6,483 nucleotides of DNA from JBEISR01 sp044337705 (lineage in GTDB: Bacteria; Planctomycetota; Planctomycetia; Pirellulales; Pirellulaceae), in contig JBIINB010000201.1 in NCBI GenBank assembly GCA_044337705.1, positions 1-6,483 on the forward strand, in the 5' to 3' direction. Each line of letters opens with the position of its first letter. Position 1 is the stretch's first letter. The position numbers and the translations under genes are program-made. Positions 1 through 6,483 of this stretch are shown one piece after another. The notes beneath the pieces were generated by a model. That model searched no databases, was not told the DNA's origin, and saw only the letters and a list, made by a program, of their open reading frames with translations.

Positions 1-1
1 A

Positions 2-154
2 TGGAGAGCCAGCCTGGAGTCGCAGTTGCTGGAATTGACGACGAAGGCCGAGCACTGGGCTGCAAGTGGAACTGCCATGCCAGGTGCATCGCCGCTCTAC
101 CGCGCCCCCTGGAAAGGAGCCCAAGGGAGCCTTCCCAAACGCAGGTCGGAGTGA
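2..154 (+). CDS. C-terminal end of an unidentified protein (5' truncated)
   Basis: This frame enters from the left edge and ends at TGA 152-154, giving 50 residues. They begin WRASLESQLLELTTKAEHW and end PWKGAQGSLPKRRSE. The start lies outside the window. Support is compositional: most codons end in G or C, the first part (LESQLLELTTKAEHW) has amphipathic-helix spacing, and the tail is Pro/Gly/basic, like a disordered C-terminus. The competing frame starting at ATG 1 stays open to 342, but it is rich in Cys, Arg, Ser and Pro and has mixed third positions, so I take it as a shadow. I do not recognise the family and assign no function. The gene is convergent with the GTPase gene; their stops are 216 bases apart. 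A small hairpin begins right after this stop. Confidence 0.4.
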   Translation, partial: WRASLESQLLELTTKAEHWAASGTAMPGASPLYRAPWKGAQGSLPKRRSE

Positions 155-176
155 ATCGAGTCCCCTCGATACCCAC
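151..176 (+). terminator. Small hairpin at the stop codon, weak terminator candidate
   Basis: ATCGAG (155-160) and CTCGAT (165-170) form a perfect 6-bp stem around a TCCC loop. GTG (151-153) and CAC (174-176) can add an outer 3-bp stem across a small internal loop. It starts at the stop codon of the left partial gene, where a terminator or 3'-end structure would be expected. No T-tract follows (the next bases are ttcgtcg), so it is not a typical intrinsic terminator and may be chance. Confidence 0.25.
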
Positions 177-220
177 TTCGTCGCGAAAGTCTAACAACGC
201 ACCCTCAAACCTCCAAAATC

Positions 221-320
221 CTAACCCGCAGCGTAAGCAAGGGACGGTTCTCGGATCGGCTTTAAGTCTTTGCAAGCAGAGCGGCGCAAGCCGCCCGGTG
301 AGTTACCATCGATGCACCGG
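221..320. repeat. Probable dispersed intergenic repeat with paired hairpins
   Basis: The block opens with ctaacccgcagcgtaagcaa followed by gggacgg (221-247). I recall closely similar strings (acccgc-gcgt-agc-agggacgg) as recurrent intergenic sequence in Pirellulales genomes; this is memory, not a search. At 281-294 lies a perfect hairpin: GCGGC, loop GCAA (a GNRA tetraloop), GCCGC. Directly next to it, CCGGTG (295-300) pairs with CACCGG (315-320) across a 14-base loop. There is no T-tract and no open coding signal. It sits between two convergent genes, a common place for such elements. There is no second copy in this window, so repeat status is not shown here. Confidence 0.35.
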
Positions 321-370
321 AGTACTCGCGCACTTCCGCTAGAAACGCCAACGCTGAAAGTAGCGAAACT

Positions 371-1372
371 CTACTGACCCGCAATATTCAGCTCTGCCAC
401 ATCCTTGTCCTGCGGCTGATAATCCGGTTTGACCATCGTCCCGTCATGGACCCCCGCGCCCCAGATCCTCGCCCCTTTCAGCTGCGAGCCGAAATCTCGG
501 TGAATCTGCTCGGCCACCTCCACGAGGGTTTCTCCTTTACGAATCGTAAAGGGCTTGGTGAAGTCCGTCTGCTTGGTCTTCGGATTCCTGGAATAGACCC
601 GCACGACATCTAATCGGCGAAAGCACTCTTCTTTGAGCCGATCGAGCGATGCGGGATCCACGGCGGATAGTTCGATGCGGTCCAGATCGACCGGCACCAG
701 CTCGTCAAAGCACTCCCGTCTTTCCCCGGCTCCCTCCACATCGGATTGATTGAACACCACCAATGTCTGAGTGTAGGTTGTCCCGATATCTTCTTCATCC
801 AGTTGGCTGATTCTACCCAAACGGGTCTTGCTTCCCTGAAAGCGTTCCAGCACCGCCAGCGTGTCCTCGCAAAGGGTCTCCTGTCCCAGACCAACGACCA
901 GCAGAACCAGATCGGCAGAACGCACCAAATTGAACGTACCGGTATCAAAAACTTCCCGGCTGACCGCCGGAAGGTCCACCAACTGCATTGGACAGTCTTC
1001 AAAGAACATCATGCCGGGTAAGGGAGCCTGCGTGGTGAAGGGGTAGGGTGCGATCTCCGGCTTGGCTCGAGTCAGGCTTGCCAGCAATTGGCTTTTTCCC
1101 GCATTGGGTCCCCCGACGAGAACGATACGTCCAGCCCCCTGCTTGGGAAGGCGTTGACCAGGCTTGGCAACCCCGGACGATTTCTTTGTCGCAAGATCGG
1201 CCTTCAACTTGGCGATCTTTCCTTTGAGATCCGCCTGTAGTTTGTCGGTCCCCTTGTGCTTGGGAATTTCCCGAAGCATCACCTGCAAACAATCCAGTTC
1301 CTCTTCTGGACTCTGCGCAGCACGATAATCCGCCTCCGCCTTGTGGTATTGAGGTGTCAGGTTGGCTGGCAT
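371..1372 (-). CDS. Obg/DRG-like GTPase with C-terminal TGS domain
   Basis: A complete 333-residue cytoplasmic GTP-binding protein. Residues 1-80 are a helical, Lys-rich, probably coiled N-terminal region beginning MPANLTPQYHKAEA. The G domain spans about 81-260. It has G1 GGPNAGKS at 87-94, the G2 region YPFTT at 110-114, G3 DLPA at 133-136, a G4-position NQSD at 208-211 and a G5-like LSA at 235-237. Residues about 268-330 are a TGS domain (FTKPFTIRKGETLVEVAEQI), a fold that in DRG/Obg and RelA/SpoT-type proteins contacts RNA or the ribosome. The likely role is in ribosome or translation-linked regulation; the exact target is unknown. I chose ATG 1370-1372. An in-frame TTG at 1400-1402 would add ten residues (MEFLSLCGAI) that do not look like the family. 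Neither start has a strong Shine-Dalgarno sequence; GGTG lies 5 bases before the ATG. The stop is TAG. G3 and G4 depart from the textbook DxxG and NKxD. Confidence 0.9.
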   Translation of the reverse strand: MPANLTPQYHKAEADYRAAQSPEEELDCLQVMLREIPKHKGTDKLQADLKGKIAKLKADLATKKSSGVAKPGQRLPKQGAGRIVLVGGPNAGKSQLLASLTRAKPEIAPYPFTTQAPLPGMMFFEDCPMQLVDLPAVSREVFDTGTFNLVRSADLVLLVVGLGQETLCEDTLAVLERFQGSKTRLGRISQLDEEDIGTTYTQTLVVFNQSDVEGAGERRECFDELVPVDLDRIELSAVDPASLDRLKEECFRRLDVVRVYSRNPKTKQTDFTKPFTIRKGETLVEVAEQIHRDFGSQLKGARIWGAGVHDGTMVKPDYQPQDKDVAELNIAGQ

Positions 1373-1593
1373 GATCGCACCACACAGAGAAAGGAATTCC
1401 AAGAGCGTGGATCAACACAATTCCGCGCTGGTCCGGTAGTGTTTCATTTCCCCTTACCTTTGACAAGCGTGCCGCACTCGGGAGCGGCCCGGTTAGGGCC
1501 TATTCCAGAGGATGATCGAATCCGAGACTTCGGCTTGATGCAGACTTCGAAATTACGGAGCGGTCTAAGAGGCGAGAAGACGGAGCCGGTCCC

Positions 1594-1619
1594 GCCAAGC
1601 AAGCCGATCGGCGTTTGGC
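1594..1619. repeat. Nested inverted repeat beside an A-tract
   Basis: The perfect 10-base palindrome GCCGATCGGC (1603-1612) is nested inside the arms GCCAA (1594-1598) and TTGGC (1615-1619), with unequal 4- and 2-base gaps. A run of six A's follows on the plus strand. The A-tract is on the wrong side for an intrinsic terminator on either strand, so a protein-binding dyad or chance are the alternatives. It lies about 220 bases upstream of the GTPase start. Confidence 0.3.
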
Positions 1620-1880
1620 AAAAAAGCGAGAGAGAGGCGAAAGCAGGATGTCTCCCAGGCGAATCGATCAGGTCCGATCGTCGCTTTTCCCGCAAAGATG
1701 CCAGAGCAGGAATCGTAGGGTGGTGGGCTGACCTGCAAAGAGCATATCCTTCGATTCCACCTGAGACAGGTCTACCCGCTCCGATACTCCCAATGCCCCC
1801 TCAGCGTTCCATCGATGCTGAGTCACCCTGTCCCCGGTGTCGGAGTTTTGCGTCGATGGCCTCGTCCCCTGATCTGCGAT

Positions 1881-1895
1881 AGCCAGATTCTGGCT
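1881..1895. repeat. Short perfect hairpin
   Basis: AGCCAG (1881-1886) and CTGGCT (1890-1895) form a perfect 6-bp inverted repeat around ATT. It lies 9 bases before the longer dyad at 1905-1922. It could be part of a structured leader or an operator cluster; no T-tract follows. Confidence 0.3.
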
Positions 1896-1904
1896 TCTCG
1901 ATTG

Positions 1905-1922
1905 AAATCCATCCATGGATTT
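1905..1922. repeat. 18-base dyad, possible operator
   Basis: AAATCCAT (1905-1912) and ATGGATTT (1915-1922) are perfect 8-base inverted arms separated by only CC. The 2-base centre is too short for an RNA loop without opening the stem, so a DNA site for a dimeric regulator fits better than an RNA hairpin. It is 364 bases upstream of the AddB-AddA start and about 530 bases upstream of the GTPase start, far for a simple promoter-proximal operator. No second copy was found in the window. Confidence 0.3.
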
Positions 1923-1969
1923 ATGGTCCCTGCCAGTTGGGAATCGACAAGATTCAGACAGCAGTCGAA

Positions 1970-2012
1970 GGGCAACGTGGTGCCCACGCGAACGAGGCAC
2001 CTGCCGACGGCA
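1970..2012. repeat. Cluster of overlapping, mutually exclusive stems
   Basis: Several short stems overlap here. GGGCA (1970-1974) can pair with TGCCC (1981-1985). CGTGG (1976-1980) can pair with CCACG (1984-1988). GGTGCC (1979-1984) can pair with GGCACC (1996-2001). TGCCG-A-CGGCA occupies 2002-2012, and a second GGCAC copy at 2009-2013 could replace the first as a partner. Several of these cannot form together. This resembles switching RNA structure, but no known riboswitch or attenuator consensus is seen, and GC-rich sequence gives such stems readily. Confidence 0.25.
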
Positions 2013-2270
2013 CGAATTAGCTGAGTTCCGCAAGATGGTTCGGCCACGCCCACGCCTTCGTTATCGGCCCGTCCCAAGCTGATGTTGCAAGAATTTAGAA
2101 CTGAATTTCTGAGCTTCCGCTACCAACCCGCACCCTGCTTAGGAGCACGGGAAGCCATCCTCGCTCCATCACCTACAAGTGCCGTGGCAAGAACAAATCG
2201 ACTCGATTCTGGTAAACTCTGATTTCCAGGAAAAAACAGAGAACGCAATCGATCCTTGGCGTCTGGAGAG

Positions 2271-2277
2271 AAGGGAG
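2271..2277 (+). promoter_or_regulatory. Ribosome binding site that sets the AddB-AddA start
   Basis: AAGGGAG at 2271-2277 lies 8 bases before GTG 2286, within a longer purine stretch beginning at 2265. It decides the start. The frame is open back to the codon after TGA 2220-2222 and contains no ATG in that stretch. The only other candidate upstream, TTG 2256, has no such site, and the family-like sequence (FLGWDRP) begins within ten codons of the GTG. Confidence 0.65.
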
Positions 2278-2285
2278 TCTTCGCG

Positions 2286-5200
2286 GTGTCTTCCTATAGT
2301 CGCGTTCCGAACTTTCTGGGATGGGATCGACCTATCCTTCACTCCGCCATCGAGTGGTTGGTGGAAAAGTTTCCGCCAGACGAGGGTCGATGGAAATTAG
2401 GCGGCCTGCGAATTCTCCTTCCCAGCGGTTATGCGACGAGGAAGATGCGCGAACTGCTTGCTGGTAAGGCGGAGCATGAAAAGTGGCTGCTGGAACCCCC
2501 TCATTTGATGACGGTCGGACATTTCCAGGAGAAGCTGTATGTCGTCAAGAAACCGATCGCATCTAGAGCCACGCAGATTCACGCCTGGCTGAGGGCGCTG
2601 CGCGACACCCCATCGGATCAGTTGGCTTCGGTTTTTCCCGACTGGAATCCGGAAGCCGCCTTTCTCGAAAGAGTCGAATACGCCCAGATTCTTTTTCGCT
2701 TGTACGATGAGATTTCCGAGGACCTCATCGATTTTGGAGAGGTGGCGGGAAAGGTAGAACAACCGGAGGAGCGAAGACGCTGGTCCGTGTTGCAGAAGGT
2801 CCATGAAAACTATCTTCGCACTCTGGATCGCTTGGAGCTTTGGGATCGACAGGCAGCGCGTCGATATGCGCTCCGAGAGAAGGAGGTGCGCACCGACCAT
2901 GACCTGGTTGTCTTGGGAGCGATCGATCTATCGAAGTCACACCAGGACTTTCTTCAAGCGGTGCGGGAGCGTGTGCACATTCTGATCGCTGCACCGGAAG
3001 GGTGGCAGGACGGTTTCGACAGCCTGGGTATCCTGAAATCGGATGTATGGTCCGATTGGAAGCTCACGGTCGATCCATCCATTCTGAGAGTCGCCAGTGG
3101 ACCGAAGGAAGCAGCCGAGGAGGTCTGCCGTGTTTTGGCGCAGATGCCCGAAGCGACCAGCACGCAGGATGTGACTTTGGGAGTTCCCGATCTGGAGATG
3201 ATCGATCCGATACATGATCGGCTGGACCGTCTTGGCATCCAGACGTGCAGCGCTCTGGGGAGCCCTCTCCTAGCCTCCGACCCATTTCAACTTCTTCAGA
3301 AAGTCGCTTCGTATCTGCAGCAGCGCTCCTGGGACTCCTTTGCCGCTCTCGTTCGCCATGCCTCGGTCTTCGACTACCTGACAACTCAGCGTGGTGTTCC
3401 ACAGAACTTTCTTCAAAACCTGGATGACTACTACCAGCGCACGCTGGTGTCCCGAGTCGACTTGACGGAATGGCCACGCGGCGACGATCCGGTCTGTTCC
3501 CAACTTGCCTCCGTAGCGGTCCAGACCGTCCGCGAACTCGATCGATGGTTGGATGGATTGCGATTCGAGCGTCTTCCAATCGCACGCTGGGCAGAACGGT
3601 TGCGGAAAATGTGGGAGGAACTGGATGAGCAGCCAGAGGGCTTCAATGAGTCGCAGGAAATGGACAATCCAGGGGAGCCCCAGCGGCTTTTAGAGTGCTA
3701 TCGGGCGCTGGCCAATCTCTGTGGTGAACTGGCCTCGGTGCCTCAACCGCTGCAGGAATCTGTCACTCTTCGGGACATCGTACAGTGGCTGGAACAGGAA
3801 ACGTCAGGAAAGTCGATAAGCCAGCCGCCGGATCCATCTGCCCTGGAGATGCTCGGTTGGCTAGACCTTGCCTGGGATGACGCAGATGCCTTGATACTGA
3901 CCGGCTTCCATGACGGAGTCGTCCCCCACTCGATCGCCAGCGACGGTTTTTTGACCGACAGTCTCCGCAAGGACCTTCACCTGCAAAACGATGAAAGGCG
4001 CTATGCGAGAGACGCCTACTACCTGCAGATCCTGCTGCACGCGCGAAAGCATCTGACGATTCTTTACCATCAGAAAGATCGCGATGGGACTCCATTGCTG
4101 CCAAGCCGCCTTTTGCTGGCGGTTCCACCGGAAGAAATCGCTGAACGAATCACGACGTTGCTTTCCCCGCCTCAAGAGCCCCAGGTACCTGTCGCGGATC
4201 GCTGGATACCCGACCCGGAAAAGACCCGCATCGATATCCCGCAACCCGATAGCGAGCAAATCCAACTTCCCGAATCGATTTCCGTAACGGCGTTTCGTGA
4301 TTATCTGGCTTGCCCCTACCGGTTCTATCTGCAGCGCGTCATTCAACTCCGAGAAATGTCGGATGAGCCGATGGAGCTGCCGCCGAATCTGTTTGGCGAT
4401 ATGGTTCATTACTGCTTGGATCGCTGGGGACGCTCCAAAGACGCGAACAGTACCGATCCCAAAACGATAACGGATTCCCTACATACTCACTTGGCTCATT
4501 GGGTCAAAAGTTGGCTTGGGACAGACCTCTATCCTGCTATTCAACTGCAGATCGAGCAGGCGAGGATGCGATTGGAAGCCTTCGCCCAGATTCAGGCAGT
4601 TCGCACTAGCCAGGGATGGACGATCAAAGAAGTGGAGTGGAGTATCGCCCGCAGCCATGCTATCGGCATCCCGGGCGATCGGACCGGCCTGAAGATCCAT
4701 GGCCGCATCGACCGGATCGATTACCACGAGCAGAGCAATCGTTGGGCGATCTGGGATTACAAGACCAGTGAAACTCCCAAGGATCCTGAGAAGGCACATA
4801 TTTTTGCCAACCGATGGACCGACCTCCAACTGCCGCTCTACCGACACCTCGCTTTTTCGCTCACCAAGACCCTGGACGTCGATCTTGGCTACATCCAGTT
4901 GCCCAAGTCTCTGGAGAAGATTCAGTTCCATTCCGCGAAATTCAAGCACGAACAGTTGGAAGAGGCGGATCGCATAGCGATTGAGACGCTGCAGAACATT
5001 GCAGCGAAGACGTTCTGGCCGCCCAAAGAACCCCGCTTCCCCGATAGTGACCCCTTCCGCTCGATCTGCCTGACCGGTGTGATGCGGAGCGAAAGCGTGG
5101 AGGGGAATCTGGAAGGGATAGCCAGCGGAATTGCCGGTAGGCAGTTAAGGCTGGCGAGCGTACCAGAGATCCCGAGAGCGGTTTCCATCGCGCAGCGTCG

Positions 5201-6483
5201 GGAAACCGATTGGGTACCCGAGAGGATCGCGTTGGGAGGCCCGAGAAGGAATGGACATTTTCCTTCCGAGTGGTTCGATCCCTTATTGATTCGAGCGTCC
5301 GCTGGTTCGGGAAAAACCTACCAACTTGCACTCCGAGTCATCCGACTACTGGTTGCCAATCAATCGCCTGAGTCGATTCTGGCAACCACATTCACGCGCA
5401 AAGCGGCTGGAGAGATCCTGGTTCGTATCCTTCAGCGAATGGCCGAAGCATCCACGTGCCCCAAAGCTCTGGAAAAACTACGCCAAGATCTGGGTGGGAT
5501 GGAGATCGAACCAGAGGAGATGGCATACCATCTAAAGCGAACTTGCCGAGTGCTGCACCGATTCCGCGTCGGAACGCTAGATTCCTTCTTCGGACAACTG
5601 GCTCGTAACTTCGCCTTCGAACTGAAGCTACCTCCGGGATGGCGGATGGCAGATGAGTTCACCGAAGAGCGGATGCAACGAATGGCAGCGCAAATCCTGT
5701 TCGCGCATCCCGATCGAAATCAGTTGAAGAATCTGCTGGGTATGCTTTTCAAGGGAGAAACCTCTCGCGACTTCCTACGACAGGTCCTCGATGAGATGGT
5801 CGGCTGCCTTCGACTCTATCAGAACAGCGACCGTACCGCCTGGGACTCTCTTCAAGTCCCCCCCGCACCTGATCCGAAGCGGCTGTACGAACAGCGGCAA
5901 GTATTCGCAGGTGCGACGATCGGCCATAAAACCTTTTTGAAATCGCGAGACAACTTGCTCGCGATGTTTGAAAAACAGGAGTGGTCGGCCATTCTTCAGA
6001 CCACATTGATGACGTCGCTGGAATCCGATTCCCCGAAATTCAGTGGCAAGCCCTACACGCCGGAGGTGATCGAGGCGTTGACTGTAATGCGCGCCGAAGC
6101 TTTGCATCAGGAACTTGCAATGATCAAAGCCAGAACGATTGCAACCTACGATCTATTAGAACTTTTCGCAACTCAACTGGAGCGGCTTCAGGAGGATACA
6201 AGGGTCTACACATTTGACTCTCTTTCCCGAAGGCTAGCCACCTGGATGGATCGCCAGACAACCACCGAACTGGCTCGCCGTATGGACCAGGGGGTACACC
6301 ATCTGCTTCTGGATGAGTTTCAGGATACGTCGCCGGTACAGTGGCGAATTCTCCAGCCGCTGGCTCATGGAATCGAGACAATGGTTGAACACGGTCTCTC
6401 GGGAAGTATCTTCTGCGTCGGAGACACCAAACAAGCAATCTATGGATGGCGGGGTGGGGAATCGGCAATCTTCGATGCGTTCG
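2286..6483 (+). CDS. addB-addA: Fused AddB-AddA ATP-dependent helicase-nuclease (3' truncated by window)
   Basis: One open frame of 1399 visible codons, with no stop before the right edge, joins two proteins that are usually separate subunits. Residues 1-~660 are the AddB/RecC-like inactive helicase fold. The Walker A position reads LRILLPSGYATRKMRELL (41-58) with no GKT, and late family motifs are LTGFHDGVVP (538-547) and ERRYARDAYYLQ (570-581). Residues ~670-930 are a RecB-type PD-(D/E)XK nuclease: CPYRFYL (676-682), H708, GRID with D809, DYK 824-826, and QLPLY 848-852. Residues ~930-998 are a linker. From 1000 on comes an AddA/RecB-type SF1 helicase: motif I ASAGSGKT 1004-1011, Ia TFTRKAA 1035-1041, TLDSFF 1097-1102, II DEFQDT 1343-1348 and III VGDTKQAIYGWRG 1378-1390. 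Motifs IV-VI and any second nuclease domain lie beyond the window. The expected role is resection of double-strand DNA ends for RecA-dependent repair. The start is GTG with a good ribosome binding site. Confidence 0.9.
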   Translation, partial: MSSYSRVPNFLGWDRPILHSAIEWLVEKFPPDEGRWKLGGLRILLPSGYATRKMRELLAGKAEHEKWLLEPPHLMTVGHFQEKLYVVKKPIASRATQIHAWLRALRDTPSDQLASVFPDWNPEAAFLERVEYAQILFRLYDEISEDLIDFGEVAGKVEQPEERRRWSVLQKVHENYLRTLDRLELWDRQAARRYALREKEVRTDHDLVVLGAIDLSKSHQDFLQAVRERVHILIAAPEGWQDGFDSLGILKSDVWSDWKLTVDPSILRVASGPKEAAEEVCRVLAQMPEATSTQDVTLGVPDLEMIDPIHDRLDRLGIQTCSALGSPLLASDPFQLLQKVASYLQQRSWDSFAALVRHASVFDYLTTQRGVPQNFLQNLDDYYQRTLVSRVDLTEWPRGDDPVCSQLASVAVQTVRELDRWLDGLRFERLPIARWAERLRKMWEELDEQPEGFNESQEMDNPGEPQRLLECYRALANLCGELASVPQPLQESVTLRDIVQWLEQETSGKSISQPPDPSALEMLGWLDLAWDDADALILTGFHDGVVPHSIASDGFLTDSLRKDLHLQNDERRYARDAYYLQILLHARKHLTILYHQKDRDGTPLLPSRLLLAVPPEEIAERITTLLSPPQEPQVPVADRWIPDPEKTRIDIPQPDSEQIQLPESISVTAFRDYLACPYRFYLQRVIQLREMSDEPMELPPNLFGDMVHYCLDRWGRSKDANSTDPKTITDSLHTHLAHWVKSWLGTDLYPAIQLQIEQARMRLEAFAQIQAVRTSQGWTIKEVEWSIARSHAIGIPGDRTGLKIHGRIDRIDYHEQSNRWAIWDYKTSETPKDPEKAHIFANRWTDLQLPLYRHLAFSLTKTLDVDLGYIQLPKSLEKIQFHSAKFKHEQLEEADRIAIETLQNIAAKTFWPPKEPRFPDSDPFRSICLTGVMRSESVEGNLEGIASGIAGRQLRLASVPEIPRAVSIAQRRETDWVPERIALGGPRRNGHFPSEWFDPLLIRASAGSGKTYQLALRVIRLLVANQSPESILATTFTRKAAGEILVRILQRMAEASTCPKALEKLRQDLGGMEIEPEEMAYHLKRTCRVLHRFRVGTLDSFFGQLARNFAFELKLPPGWRMADEFTEERMQRMAAQILFAHPDRNQLKNLLGMLFKGETSRDFLRQVLDEMVGCLRLYQNSDRTAWDSLQVPPAPDPKRLYEQRQVFAGATIGHKTFLKSRDNLLAMFEKQEWSAILQTTLMTSLESDSPKFSGKPYTPEVIEALTVMRAEALHQELAMIKARTIATYDLLELFATQLERLQEDTRVYTFDSLSRRLATWMDRQTTTELARRMDQGVHHLLLDEFQDTSPVQWRILQPLAHGIETMVEHGLSGSIFCVGDTKQAIYGWRGGESAIFDAF

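Larger units (their letters stand above)
1373..2285. other. Divergent intergenic spacer, no convincing gene
   Basis: This 913-base stretch separates the minus-strand GTPase from the plus-strand AddB-AddA gene and must carry the promoters of both unless they lie in adjoining sequence. Open frames exist on both strands. The longest run 1256-1882 (plus), 1668-2033 (minus) and 1823-2077 (minus). Their products are rich in Arg, Ser, Cys and Pro without family-like motifs, and one overlaps the GTPase antisense, so I do not call them. No tRNA, rRNA or CRISPR pattern is visible. What stands out is a set of inverted repeats at 1594-1619, 1881-1895, 1905-1922 and 1970-2012. A promoter-like pair upstream of the GTPase is too weak to call. 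Confidence 0.6.

Noticed and set aside
1..342. Plus-strand open frame beginning with ATG at base 1
   Set aside because: Its product is rich in Cys, Arg, Ser and Pro, has no motif, runs through the probable repeat and hairpins at 221-320, and has poorer third-position bias than the overlapping frame ending at 154.
1438..1466. Possible minus-strand promoter for the GTPase (TTGTCA and AACACT with a 17-base gap)
   Set aside because: The -35 matches 5 of 6 but the -10 only 3 of 6, too weak in a 913-base spacer to call.
1525..1549. Direct repeat AGACTTCG (1525-1532 and 1542-1549)
   Set aside because: Two 8-base copies with no further copy or context are within chance for a spacer this long.
1444..1695. 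83-residue minus-strand open frame upstream of the GTPase
   Set aside because: It has no recognisable motif and no clear ribosome binding site. The composition (Arg, Ser, Pro, Gly) is that of random GC-rich sequence.
1256..1882. 208-residue plus-strand open frame
   Set aside because: Its first part is antisense to the well-supported GTPase. The product has no family-like pattern and looks like a shadow extended into a GC-rich spacer.
1668..2077. Minus-strand open frames of 121 and 84 residues in the spacer
   Set aside because: They overlap each other in different frames, cross several inverted repeats, and show low-information composition with no recognisable domain.
2213..2218. TAAACT as a -10 box for the AddB-AddA gene
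   Set aside because: No acceptable -35 hexamer lies 16-18 bases upstream, and isolated A/T hexamers are common.
3064..3585. 173-residue minus-strand open frame inside the AddB region
   Set aside because: It is an antisense shadow of the long plus-strand frame, whose motifs are clearly those of a real protein.

Overview
The window looks like a piece of a Planctomycetota chromosome, most likely the Pirellulales. The main reason is the minus-strand TGS-domain GTPase. Its N-terminal signature MPANLTPQYHKAEA and overall layout I recognise as the form common in that group. Moderate GC, long gene-poor spacers and the style of the recombination nuclease also fit. This assignment rests on remembered family resemblance and was not tested by a search.

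Layout from left to right. Bases 2-154 hold the last 50 codons of an unidentified plus-strand gene. Bases 155-370 are a convergent spacer with a small hairpin just after that stop. The spacer also holds a roughly 100-base block (221-320) that looks like a dispersed intergenic repeat and carries two back-to-back hairpins. Bases 371-1372 (minus) encode a complete 333-residue Obg/DRG-like GTPase with a C-terminal TGS domain. Bases 1373-2285 are a 913-base divergent spacer with no convincing gene but several inverted repeats. From GTG 2286 to the right edge runs one uninterrupted plus-strand reading frame of 1399 visible codons with no stop.

That long frame is the main result. Its first ~930 residues are an AddB-type subunit: a helicase-like fold without a Walker A motif, followed by a RecB-type PD-(D/E)XK nuclease with all expected catalytic residues. 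After a linker of about 70 residues the same frame continues into an AddA/RecB/UvrD-type superfamily 1 helicase. Motifs I, Ia, II and III are visible before the window ends. The two subunits normally made from adjacent addB and addA genes are therefore fused here into one polypeptide, in operon order. It should act in double-strand break end resection and recombinational repair.

The GTPase and the nuclease-helicase are divergently transcribed and share the 913-base spacer. Nothing in the sequence ties them to one pathway.
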